Below, in pieces: positions 53,845-64,000 of a DNA stretch of 64,000 bases. This DNA comes from Cryptomeria japonica (Eukaryota; Streptophyta; Pinopsida; Cupressales; Cupressaceae), in assembly GCF_030272615.1 (NCBI RefSeq), contig NC_081413.1, forward strand, positions 557,653,136 through 557,717,135, read 5' to 3'. The notes below the pieces were generated by a model, which ran no database searches, was not told where the DNA came from, and was given only the letters and a program-made list of their open reading frames with translations. The translations under genes and the position numbers were made by a program. Each line of letters starts with the position of its first letter. The first letter of the stretch is position 1.

Positions 53845-53934
53845 ATGAATATGCCTCATCCTTGTAAGTTTTTTTATTACTTGTAAGTAATGAATATGCC
53901 TCATCCTTGTAAGTTTTTTTATTACTTGTAAGTC
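53845..53934. repeat. 45-bp tandem duplication at the right side of CACTA copy 2
   Basis: atgaatatgcctcatccttg through ttacttgtaagt at 53,845-53,889 is repeated at 53,890-53,934 without visible change. Copy 1 has the unit once (from about 23,924). It is a recent slippage or repair event. Confidence 0.85.
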
Positions 53935-53988
53935 ATGAATATTGCCTTTAGTTGATTAAAATTAAATAAAAATCTTTAATGAATACAC

Positions 53989-54110
53989 AAAACTATATAC
54001 ATATGTAGGCACACCATGGTTGAGATGGTCCAACTCCCTAGTCTCACTCTACAACTAAGCTCATGCCATATCTAAATCAAAGACATCTCAAATACATGGT
54101 CGGTGGAAAA
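53989..54110. repeat. Dispersed repeat shared with 61,036-61,076, 27,205-27,290 and ~29,400
   Basis: acaaaactatatacatatg, aggc, caccatggttgagat (53,989-54,029) recurs at 61,036-61,076. The following atggtccaactcc is inverted near 29,410. ctcccta through aaatacatgg (54,033-54,110) is inverted at 27,205-27,290. Family not identified. Confidence 0.55.
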
Positions 54111-55068
54111 TCACCAAGAGAACGGTAAAAAGTGTGTTTGAGATTGTATCATAGATGCTTTTAAGGATTGTATCATGGATGCAAAAATTCTCTTCATTAA
54201 TCCTTGACTTATGATTGCTATAATACTTTTTTAGACTTCTCATGTCATTTGTTGCACTTCTTCACTATTTTGGATTGAGTTTCAACTATGAATTTGCCTT
54301 GACTTATGACTGTACCTATCTTTGTCCTATTTTTGAAAGCTTCCTCTTTGAATTGTGGTTGTAGCTTTGATAATAACCTTTTAATGTTGCACTATTTGTA
54401 AGGAGGACAACTCCTAATGCATGTTTCAAATTGTGCTCTAGTGATTGAGACTAACCTAATGCATCTCAGAATGGCATAAATTACCAGGATGGAGATATAG
54501 CAGATGAGTTCAAGATTGTTGTTGTAGAAATTATTTGATTTCTATGCTTGAAATTTATGTATATACACTATTTATAGTCTACTCTATATTTCCTACTCAG
54601 CTACTCCTATTGCTTTAAAATGAAATGTGAATTGATGAATTGTATTCTATAGATGACTAGTGCCTTTCTTCGCTGTTCAATTGAAATAACCCTAAATTAC
54701 CCAAATGAAACCAGTAAAATATTTGAAAGCATACCAGAAGACAACACAAATTTTAGGCTCAAAGTTAATGGTTTGTATATTTATATTCAATTTGGAAAAT
54801 CTTACAAAACTTAGATAGTTTTCTGTGAAACACTAGGCAGATAAATTTCTGCAGAGTTTCTTTACAAATTCTTGTGATCATTTTTCCTATGTCCTGGTAT
54901 CCATTTATAACATTATGGATGCATACAAGCTTCAAACATCCCTAAGAAAAATTAGTTACAACCATAGCTTCTTTCAAGAAGCAGTTACAAGTCTTTTTCT
55001 ATCTCAACGGCCTTTTTGGTTGGTAACTCTTCTGCAACATCTTCTAACTATCCCGGAGAATATTCTAA
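54111..55068. other. Spacer downstream of extra-ORF member B
   Basis: No coding support on either strand. Likely 3' flank or LTR sequence of the retroelement that supplied the minus-strand gene beginning at 58,649, but no LTR end is visible. Confidence 0.35.
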
Positions 55069-58000
55069 CTATTCTGGAGCATCTTCCTCTTGCACCGCAT
55101 ACCTTTTGGTCCACTCTTGGAACACATCATCAGTAGGCCATGAGTAGCCAACAATCTTTTTCTCTAACTTAAGTAACCTTTTCCAAGAGTTTCTTATTTT
55201 CCTCACCTCTAATTCCAAAAAACCGTAATGTGATTTTATCTTTTCTATCTCCTCAATTGTTTTAACAAACAGAGAGGTGTTATCTTTGTTAACAATTTCA
55301 TTTACCCTCAAAGAAAAATGAGCTCCCAGCTCATAAAGCCATACCTGTTTGTCCTTCAACTGATTTTGGATGACAAAACCCCCAGGAAATAATTCAAATT
55401 TATGCTCAGTATATTCTTTCCTGTACAAGTTAGCTTTCCTCTCTACATTGGCTCTTTCTTCTGCTAACTTGGTCAAACCTTTTGCCAAACCACATGTGGA
55501 TTTGATAGTAACATCAGATCCTGCTTCATCATAGGATGCACACATAAGTTCTAAATCCACTTCTCTTGGCATCCACTTATTCAAAATAGGCTCTAAAATA
55601 GCCTTGTCCTCATTTAACTCACATAGAGTGTCTAAAATTCTTTTCATATTAGTGTGCACAGTGGGGGCCTCTACTGTATCAATAAAACTCAAAATGATGG
55701 CCTTTACCTTCTCTTCATACTTACTTGCAAACAAGGTTTGAGCCTGTTTCATTTTTTCCAACTCATGTTCAAAAGTTTCAGCTGGTTGAAAACCAGAAGG
55801 CATAGGAGAAAGGGGGAATTCTATAATAGGACTGGTAGGTGGAGGTCTTGCTTGAGAAGAAGAGATCGCCAGGGTAGAGGACTCACCTCCTTGGTGTTGT
55901 CCTACCAACTGACTTTGAAGTCTAGCAATAATAGTATCCTTGTTGGCTACCTCCTTTTTGGCTTCATTATAAGCCTTTAAAATTGTCTCCAACTTGACTT
56001 GGAGATTAGTTTTTTCCCTTGCTTCTTTCTCTACTACTGCGACATTAAACTTTGTAGTTTCTAAGACTATACTGGCAGCTTCTACCACCCCTGTATCCTG
56101 GACTCTTTGTACTATCATACCTCCTAGAAGATTAGATCCTGAGGTATCTTTCCTTCTTCTACTTTCATCCCTCTTGAGGGACCACATGACTAGAGAAGCA
56201 TTATCTTTGCTAAATGTCACTCCCTTCATTGGCTTGGTTTCTTTTCTAACTGCTTCAAGAACCAATGCATCTACTATATCCCATTCAGGGAGGATTAGAA
56301 CACCAGCCTTTGACACCATCTCTCTTCTAGCTTCAAGAGTGATAGCTTTGAATTTAGATATCATTTCTTGTTTAACCTCTTCTTCCACTGAATTTGTATC
56401 TTTGTGAGGCTGCTCACTCGTTCTCTTTTCACATCTAGCCTTGAATTGTTCAATGTTTTGTTTCCATACAAATTGCATGAAAGCCCTTGTTGTGATAAAA
56501 TTGTTGTCAGCTAGAAACTCTTCACTAGCTTGTTTGACAGTAAGGTCTTATTCCTTTCCCTTTAGCTCACCATCAGTTATATTCATTTCAGCACTAGGTG
56601 GCTCTTCCGACATTCCCTGTTGGGTCTCATCATAGGTGTATGCAATTTCACTGAGACTCCCTAACTGTAGCAATTGTTCGGCCACTGCTTGCTCATCTCC
56701 TATATGAATAGGGGATTGAGATGGAGAGTATTGAGGCTCATTAGTTTCAACTTCCTTCCCTACTCTTTGCCTTTTAAGGGAATCTTGAATATCAATGACA
56801 TCTTCAATGGCCCTTTTTCCTCCTAAAGTGGAAGGCTTACTTGTCATTGGCATCATCACAGTATATTTAGATTTTTTATGCATCATATAATTACCAGGTG
56901 GGATAGCCTTAGCAAAGGCGGGCTTAGCTAAGACCAATTTAGCCCTATCAGGATCATTTTGCATTATAGCCTCCCTTTTTTCTTTTAGGGTTTGCATTAG
57001 GGCTTCAAAATAAAGAATTAAGAATTTAACCTTCTCTTCAAAAGGGGTAAAACTAGAAAGAGGGTCATAGCTAGAATCAAATTGATGAATAAAATCAAGT
57101 CCTCTTTTATATGCAACCCACTTCTCCTTTCTTAATTCCTGCTCATCTAAGCTGAATTCATTTCTAATTAAATGTTCAAGAAATTGAAATTGGTGAGGCC
57201 TACTTTTACATACTGCCCTCTTTCTGAACATGCCATTGAAGAAATCCTCAGGGTTTGCACACCTTGAAACTGCAGTTAACAACATATATGGCTTAAAGAA
57301 TTCTTCAAAGTATTTCCAGCCACCTTTGGTAATTACAAAATGATAGGCCATGGTAATAGTTGGGAAAATGGTCCCTTTACCCCTATTGGTCAGCTTGGCC
57401 TCTTGTACTCCTCCAATCTGTCTCAACACTTATGGAATCCCTGGGACCTGATAGGGCAGTAGATAGGGGGTTCCTCTGAAGCCATATACTCTAAAAACAG
57501 TAGAAATAGGGTACAAATACATGTCTCCCCAGTTGCGAACAATCTTGATATCTTCTGCAAACTCTTTAGGCCTAAGGAATTCCAAAAGAGCCTTAGGAAT
57601 CCTAGGGTTTTTTGCACATAAAAGAACTCTAATCTTAGATGCAAAGCATCTATCAAACTTTAGAAAACTAGCATCCTCTCTATCCCAAGATAGAACAGTG
57701 CTCCAAATTTGCACAGGCATCTCCTCTTTATCTTTAACCTTGACCAAATCCATATCTTTTACAAAATAATCAGCACCTTTGAATAAAACAGGGAGTACCA
57801 TCCAAATGGCCTATCCACCTTACCATTTTTAATCCCTACAAGCCCTACATGGATAGCATCAGTGAGGTATGGGGCAAAATCAAATGTTATTGCCAGGGAA
57901 GGGTTTAGAATTTGGGCAATCATCAACATATAATGGGTTGGCATATGTTTCTCAACATCTTCTCCAAAGATTTGACACAGTGTCCAATACATACCCTTAG

Positions 58001-58649
58001 CTCTTAAAGTAAACAAATTCAAGGAAAATGGTTCCATTGTACTGGGGCCTACAACTGTTAACCCTCCTATTTTAACAAAGAATTCTCTCAATGGGCCACT
58101 CCTAAGATGATCTCTTTGTGCATTGTAGACTTGAGCTAATGCTTCAAAATCAATAGGCTCGAGATAATTTGAAGCTTCACTAAGCTTGAAAACATTTCTA
58201 AACTCACCATCTTTGATTTCAACTAGGGCTGATCCCTTTATATTTCTGATACATCTGGCGGCAGGGTCATAATTCTGTGCGATCAGGGTCAACAAATCTA
58301 CATCCATGAACACACTAGGGACCACAAGTTTCCCCACATCCAGTTCCCAGATGCTATTCAAAGGGGTGGGGGCATGTCTTTGACCAAAACCAACTTTAAA
58401 AAGACTTAGACTTGATATCCCTATTTCAGTGTCCCTTAACCAATTTCCTTTGTCATACAGGCCATCCCCAATTTTCAAACGAGGGTTTTTTGGTACTAAC
58501 TCTTTGGCCCTATCCCCGACATTAGTTGACAAGGTTAACTGCTCTAGAAAGTCATCACAAATGTTTTTGTCTTGATAGTTCACCTTTCCTGTCAATTTTT
58601 CGTCTAGGTGCCATTTTGAAAGTATGCAACTATGCCAATTATCAATCAA
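55069..58649 (-). pseudogene. Retroelement-associated extra ORF (function unknown), member B
   Basis: About 1,190 codons on the minus strand with few lesions: a frameshift near 57,790 and in-frame TAA at 57,430 and 56,548. The left end (58,649) is an open frame after a stop, without a clear Met. In order: a YDPAARCIRNIKGSALVEI block (about 58,265); TFDFAPYLTDAIHVGLVGI then FGWYSL (about 57,885-57,800), the helical module shared with members A and C; FLRPKEFAEDIKIVRNWGD and RVYGFRGTPYLLP (57,580-57,445), also in member C; a Lys-rich middle with GGKRAIEDVIDIQDSLKRQR (about 56,820-56,760); a long charged helical region (56,480-55,900, coiled-coil-like); a Pro/Ser hinge; and a second helical region ending EEDAPE with TAG at 55,069. 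No catalytic motif, Zn knuckle or transmembrane stretch was recognised. Host proteins of this kind are not known to me; linkage to gypsy elements is inferred from member A. Confidence 0.7.
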
Positions 58650-58899
58650 AGCAGTTCTTTAACAGAATAAAACCACAATTAAACAATTTTCAAGAAATGG
58701 ATAAGCAAAGAACAAGAAAACTTGATTTCAGCTTGAAGAGTTCTACTCTACACCAACTTTCTCTGCAACAACTTCTTTGAAATGATACCTTCACTCAATT
58801 GATGCGAGAGTATATACGGCAATTGGCCTTCTTAACTGCAACATTAACACTGCATGCTTCTGCCATCCCTTTAGAATTGAATTCATGAAAGAATTTGAA

Positions 58900-59960
58900 A
58901 ATTTGGCTCCAATGGGTCAAAACTATCCTGAGTATTTTTTCTTTTCGCTCTTTCACTATTTCGCAGAGCATAAAACCCTTGCATGTTCATCTAGCGAAGT
59001 CACGCCAACCGTCCGATCAAATAGAACTTGCACTGCTTTTACCTTTTGACTTTTTCTCATTTGGCAACGGGCTAAAATTCCTTTCACTATTTCACGAACG
59101 GTAACCATCGTGCACTTTAACCCAATGAAACTGCGCTAGCCGTCCGATCAGATAGAACTTGATCGGTCTTTATCATGTCCTGACCTGATAGTTTACCTCA
59201 CTAACTACGCACCAAGCGGTTAAGGCTAACAGTCTTTGTTGTTCGCAAATGGTAACTGTCCTGCTCCTTCGGGCTGCGAAATAGCGCCCACCATTGGATC
59301 CTCCTCGAGATACCCGCTCTTTAACAACTTTAATTCGGTAGATGTGGGCCCTCTAATTCAGCGCTATCCACCCTGGCATTCGATCTTCTAAGAAACCAAC
59401 ATGGCAACTTCTTACTTGCCAAAAAACTTTCGTGGGATCCACTTCTAAACTACCACCTGTGCCTGACAGGTCACCTCTTCATTGGCAGTATGATTCAATA
59501 TGTTTGTTGGGCCCACCACTTGGTCGTAAGTTTATTCTTTGATTTACTTAACCTCGAGGCCATGTGTGACTTTTTGATTTGCCACCTAAACCACTTGGAC
59601 TGCTAACTAGACTGCCATGTCATTTCGCTACTTCGCGAAGGCTGAATCTTGAGCACCTTTTGGCCATGAATCAACGCGGGTCATTGATCATTCTTTGAAC
59701 CAACCACTCTTTACTCTTTGGAAAACCTTCCTACTTCTGGGACCCGCCACTTTTCGCTATTTCGTAGAGGGTAAAACTCGATCATCTTCATCCCACGAAA
59801 CCACGTGATCCGTCCGATCAAAAGAGAAATGACCGGTCTTTAACTTTAGCTTTACTACCACGCGGACCCACTTTCCTTTTTGCCATTTCACGATAGGTAA
59901 CTCGCGATCATCTTCATCCCACGAAATAATGAAGGCCATTAGATCTTAGGGACTTGCACT
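58900..59960. repeat. Degenerate ~110-bp repeats in the leader of extra-ORF member B
   Basis: Units centred near 58,950, 59,085, 59,630, 59,755 and 59,890 share cactatttcg-aga, ggtaaaactcgatcatctt, cccacgaaa and ccgtccgatca-atagaactt. Spacing is irregular, with poorly matching sequence between 59,180 and 59,610. The block is more GC-rich than its surroundings and lies just upstream (minus strand) of the member B frame. It may be LTR or 5' leader sequence of the retroelement. Read on the minus strand, a 60-codon frame at 59,757-59,939 is made of two such units and is not a gene. Confidence 0.6.
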
Positions 59961-61418
59961 GCTTTTATTCCTTTTATTGAATCTTAGATACTTCGATAGA
60001 ATGCTTTTAGACTTGTTCGATAACTTATGGGTTATTACGGTATCAATGAAAATGACGATTTCTTCCAAAGAGAGATGGCTTCTATGATTTAATTTCTCAA
60101 ATCAAGATATTTTACTTAATTCAGATTTGATGCTCAATAGAATGACTGCACTATCACCAATCTATCTTAAAGATTTGACTACTCTTTAGATTATGATTAT
60201 GACTGTCATGATATTTCATGAGACTGCTCTATCCCCATATGAAACCCTTTGTTCCCACAAATCAATGCTTTGAACTTGACTGCAACTTTATAGTGATCAT
60301 TGTCTTTGTACAGTAGGCTTGCTACTTTCTCAACTTTTGATATATTGGAGGCTCCTAGGATGGTTTCTATCTTATAGTCACAATACCTTGCTATAATTTG
60401 TAGCTATTGTATGTTTATTTGTTTTCCACTCTTAACTCATAGTTCAACCAAATATGGTTCATCTTGGAATCAATGCACATAGGTTATAATCAGATTATAA
60501 CTAGTCTCCATGGTTGCAAGACTTGAAGAAGGATTCTTATCATCAATTAGATGCATACTTTTGGGAATATAGAAAGACAAAAAAATATATTAGAACCGTA
60601 TTTTTTGTTGAGTCATAATATGGTGTGTTAATTTAGCTAAATAAGGGAACCAATGTTTTATTAGGTTTAATTCCATGATGACAATTGAAGCTTGTTAGAG
60701 ATAGGGGATTTGTAGAAGTTGGCTTTTTAGGTTATGTCACAATCCTATGAGGGTCCTTGTAAACCGTTAATGTTAGTAGATATGAGACTGTTATTTAACG
60801 AATTGGATCAGCTAAACCTAGAAGTTCTGTAACCAATGAATCAACTGACTCAAGTGTATGTTAATTATCTTATGATGGTCATTTATGACCGTTATTCTTA
60901 GTAGACATTAAGAAGTTCGCTAGATAGTTGGTTAGTAAACCAATGAGCTAGTTAGCTCAAGTGTATGCCAAATGTGGAATATTACATGTGGTATTGGAGC
61001 AACCAAGTTCGACATTGAACCTCAAGCTTTTCACCTATAAACAAAACTATATACATATGCAGGCGCACCATGGTTGAGATAATATGCAGGCGCACTATAT
61101 ACAATACTATATTCGCAAGTAAATCTTTTATTCAAATCCACAATATGAAACACAGAGTTTTACTGGAAGAACACAAGTAACCTTATCTCCTTTAGATAAT
61201 ATCACAAGCAACTACCTACAGAAAGATGCAGTTATCCACATCATATACACAAAGGAAAGACGATTGATTATATTATGTATGTTCACAAAATGGTATAATA
61301 GTAAGCCTGAGGCTATATTCTACTTCTTCTCTAATGATCCTTATTGTTACAAAAGTTCCCTCATTTATATGAGGGTATACATTGTCACCAAGCATCATGG
61401 CTTTTCAACACATAACTA
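59961..61418. other. Unassigned spacer with a ~120-bp degenerate direct repeat
   Basis: 60,737-60,858 and 60,862-60,977 share a loose pattern (tcctatgagggtcct / tcttatgatggtcat, ttagtagatatgag / ttagtagacattaag, ctcaagtgtatg in both). 61,036-61,076 is the dispersed repeat seen near 53,989. No gene. Confidence 0.45.
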
Positions 61419-64000
61419 TTAATTAGCACTTTTGTTAACTAACTGGAAGATAAACAAGTTCAACATTCCTATGTGTTGAATGTACTTATCATCTTTATAC
61501 ATTAGAACGTCATTGTTTAGCGTCCTCATGTCGCTTTCTATCTGGAAATGATTGGATAGAATATGGTTAACACAAAGTGACAATTCTTTGTCCCGATCCA
61601 ACTCTGCTACTGCTTGATTATTCTCATCAATGAACTCTTGTTTCCACTGTTCGAATGATACTAACTCACCATTACTGTAAAAAGAGGGCACCCTAGGGGT
61701 ATTCCCATCATCCAGCCTCTGAAGCTCTTTCCTTAATTGATTTTCCAATTCATCATGGGACTTCAAGTAAGCCTCGACTTAAATTTTCTCACCTGGATTA
61801 ATTAGACTATTGTCATTCATCATGTCTTCCAACCGAGACCGGAGCCTTTCATGCTCTTTCAAAGCCCTGACTATTCCAGTGTATGTTTTCCAATAGATTT
61901 ATGCAACTTGCATCATACTTCTGAACCTATGTTCAATGATCTCTAGAATCAACTTATCCATCTTTTGTTGTACCTTTTCTACTTGCTGAGATGTCTTTTC
62001 GGCCCTGTTCCTCCAATACATAACATTTGTCAAGGCATCCATGGCATCTCTGTCAACACCGTATGTCATCCCTGTTTGACTGGTACCTATATCAATCTGA
62101 AGCAATCTTGCTTGCAACCTCTATTTTTCTTCATCGGTTTTCTCATATAGGCTTTTGTATGTAGAATTTTCTCGGACCAGAAACTCTATCTAATCTTGGT
62201 TCAGTTTAGTGACATCCAAATTTAGTTTGGTAGTTGTTCTAGGGTCAGTCTTTCCAACCTTCTGCACCATCAAATGTCCAAAAGCTTCTTCTGTATCAAC
62301 CAATATAGGTCTTTTATCTTTGGGATAGATAGCCCACTGTAGAAGAGCCTTATGATCTGGATCATATCCTGATCCTCTAAAGAGTTTATCAATCTCTTTT
62401 GGAATCATTTGCCTACTTGGGTCCTGTTTCTTGAGGAATCTATCAAACAAAAAGGCAGAGTTCATGTCCCATCCAGAGTATAATAGCACACCAACTTCCT
62501 TAAGCAAATGTCTTCCCTTCCTAGGTGTCATTTCTCTCATCACAAGATCCATCTCCTCTCGTAACTTTTGAAGCCATTGCTCTTCTTCAATATTTCTCAT
62601 GTTATTCCTAATTTGAGATCCTTTATGTTGATAGAGGAATGTGGTGAACTCCTTGGAAGCAATGAAGTCACTATCAACAATGAAATCCTCATGCTCCAGG
62701 AATTTGATGTTAGCCACTTCTCAGACATTTAGTTGTCCTATTTTCAAGTCTATCGGTGCATCCTCTTCATAACCAGGGGGTAATCCTCTCGAGGAGTGAA
62801 TGGAACGATGCCAGATGTGGAAGCAGGAGACATATGAGCCAAAGGCTCTATATTCCTAATAGTATCAATGTAATCCCTAAAAACATGAGGCGGGACTCCC
62901 TCAAGTATTTCCAATTCATGCTCCACAAGTTTGTTGGCCAACGCCAAGGGTCCTTCAATCTTTTGTAGCACGTTCTCATCCATTTTCCTTCTAAAAAGAT
63001 TCCATTTATAATCCTACATTGCTTTATCAAACTTTATTCGCTTCACTCTGGCCTCTTCTCTGCCAATGTTCTTAACGAGGTCATCCGGTAGGTAAGATTT
63101 ATGCTCTCCAGCCTTCAGCTTTTGTGATGACTAGGCTATCCTTATGTATCCTTCAGGATCGAAATTGGGCCTTGGATCCCCCATAGCCATGCCATAATAA
63201 TCCAATTTTGTCTACAGCAGGCCCTAACTCTTTGAACTTTTCATAATAAAATCTGAAAATACTAACAACCCAGGTACAATTGATTGTTTCCCATGGCTTG
63301 TCAGATGTTCTGTACTCACTATTGACAGTTGCCTCACAATTTCCAGACAAGCCACTCTGTTAGGGACTATAAGTGGTAGTAAGTATGGTCTCCCTTTGAA
63401 CCCGTATACCCTAACTTGTGTGCAGTTTGAAAAACAATACCAATCTCCCCAATTGTGTTCAATTGAGGGATCTTCAGCAAAATATTTTGGTCTTAGGAAT
63501 CTTTGAACCTCTGGTGCAAGGGCATGATCGCACGGGCATCCCAACAGTCTATATAATGGCTTGATAAAGAACTCCTCAAAATTCCAATATTGATTATTCA
63601 CATACCTCTGGTCCCATGAAGAAACCCATAGTTGCATTGGTTTTCTCTTCCCAGCATTGTCATATGTCCTGACACATAACTCTTCTGGCCATAACCCTTC
63701 ATCTTGGCCCACATACAATAGCATATGCATAAGTAAGGAATAATGCTTGAAATGAACATTGATGACATCCCCCTTCAACTTTTCTAACCCATGATTCAAA
63801 ACCTCAACCAAATAAGCAGAAAAATCAAAGAAGCGGGGGTCCTTAGACTGCAAATCGGCACAAATGACCATGGCTGCAATATCCATCAAAGGATGGGCTT
63901 TTATCCCTAGCACTTGGGCAACATAGTAATAGGTATACTTAAAATATGGATGGAAAGAGTTGACATCATAGGGAGCTTTGTCATCCTGACCTAGTGGCAC
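61419..64000 (-). pseudogene. Retroelement-associated extra ORF (function unknown), member C, continues past the window
   Basis: Minus-strand pseudogene entering at 64,000 and ending at the TAA at 61,419. Matches to member B in the same order: FFDFSAYLVEVLNHGLEKL and KHYSLLMHMLLY (63,825-63,715); FLRPKYFAEDPSIEHNWGD and RVYGFKGRPYLLP (63,510-63,375); and after a frame change, FIVDSDFIASKEFTTFLY (62,690), LLKEVGVLLYSGWDMNSAF (about 62,510) and HLMVQKVGKTD (62,270), which parallel VSKAGVLILPEWDIVDAL and MIVQRVQDTG in member B. The remainder is charged and coiled-coil-like (LENQLRKELQRLDDG, 61,740). Lesions include frame changes near 63,350, 63,180 and 62,750, and stops near 63,135 (TAG), 63,018 (TAG), 62,722 (TGA), 62,190 (TAG), 62,120 (TAG), 61,899 (TAA) and 61,780 (TAA). 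It is older or more damaged than member B. The 5' part lies outside. Confidence 0.7.

Larger units (their letters stand above)
47179..53940 (+). mobile_element. CACTA (En/Spm) DNA transposon, copy 2, internally deleted
   Basis: About 6.8 kb related to copy 1. It keeps the transposase amino end (47,179-47,960) that copy 1 lacks. Relative to copy 1 it lacks about 0.4 kb in the GAT tail/3' region (copy 1 about 18,410-18,830), about 1.17 kb holding the SET domain (copy 1 19,231-20,402; junction at 51,651-51,657), and about 1.3 kb of the second gene (copy 1 about 20,670-22,013; junction near 51,925). The right side of the homology ends in a 45-bp tandem duplication. Termini are not identified. Confidence 0.8.

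Noticed and set aside
59757..59939. 60-codon minus-strand frame with repeated SWDEDDR
   Set aside because: It is two copies of the degenerate leader repeat, with no other coding evidence.

Overview
This is nuclear DNA from a plant with a large, repeat-filled genome. It contains one well-preserved gene set in decayed transposons: an ABCC (MRP-type) ABC transporter on the minus strand at 31,376-37,124. The gene has ten exons, GT-AG introns of 100-251 bp and no lesion in 1,511 codons. The LTR families, CACTA DNA transposons, an Athila/Tat-like Ty3/gypsy element and a PPR fragment indicate a seed plant. The style of the PPR and LTR sequences makes me lean to a gymnosperm, but that is an inference with low to moderate confidence.

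Layout. 1-2,790 is AT-rich spacer with a purine-rich low-complexity block. 2,800-7,245 is a minus-strand L1-type LINE remnant split by a 1,544-bp solo LTR (5,469-7,012) with a perfect 5-bp target duplication. 7,790-9,060 is an antisense fragment of a related LTR, followed by a CACTA-type terminal sequence at 9,082. 9,320-15,125 is mostly unassigned, apart from a purine-rich block and a tRNA-like SINE head near 13,690. 15,126-23,960 is CACTA copy 1 (TNP2 transposase, a SET-domain frame, and a second-gene remnant). 24,000-30,471 holds spacer, a ~144-bp tandem array (27,430-28,165), a CACTA terminal region (29,575-30,085) and an antisense LTR start.

After the ABCC gene come a 5'-truncated gypsy pol (38,928-41,157) and, in the same orientation, an extra retroelement-associated ORF (42,201-44,359). 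A CACTA end (44,384) and a PPR fragment (44,885-45,580) follow. 47,179-53,940 is CACTA copy 2, which keeps the transposase amino end that copy 1 lacks but has lost the SET region and part of the last gene. 55,069-58,649 and 61,419-64,000 (running off the window) are minus-strand pseudogenes of the same extra-ORF family. They are separated by a leader with degenerate ~110-bp repeats.

Two things stand out. The first is a SET (lysine methyltransferase-type) domain between the two transposition genes of a CACTA element. The second is a three-member family of long retroelement-linked proteins that I cannot assign to a known function. Premature stops in the gypsy/extra-ORF block are all TAG, mostly where CAG (Gln) is expected, which fits decay by cytosine methylation at CHG sites. 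Many frames were read by eye and most element ends are approximate unless a target duplication or splice junction is given.
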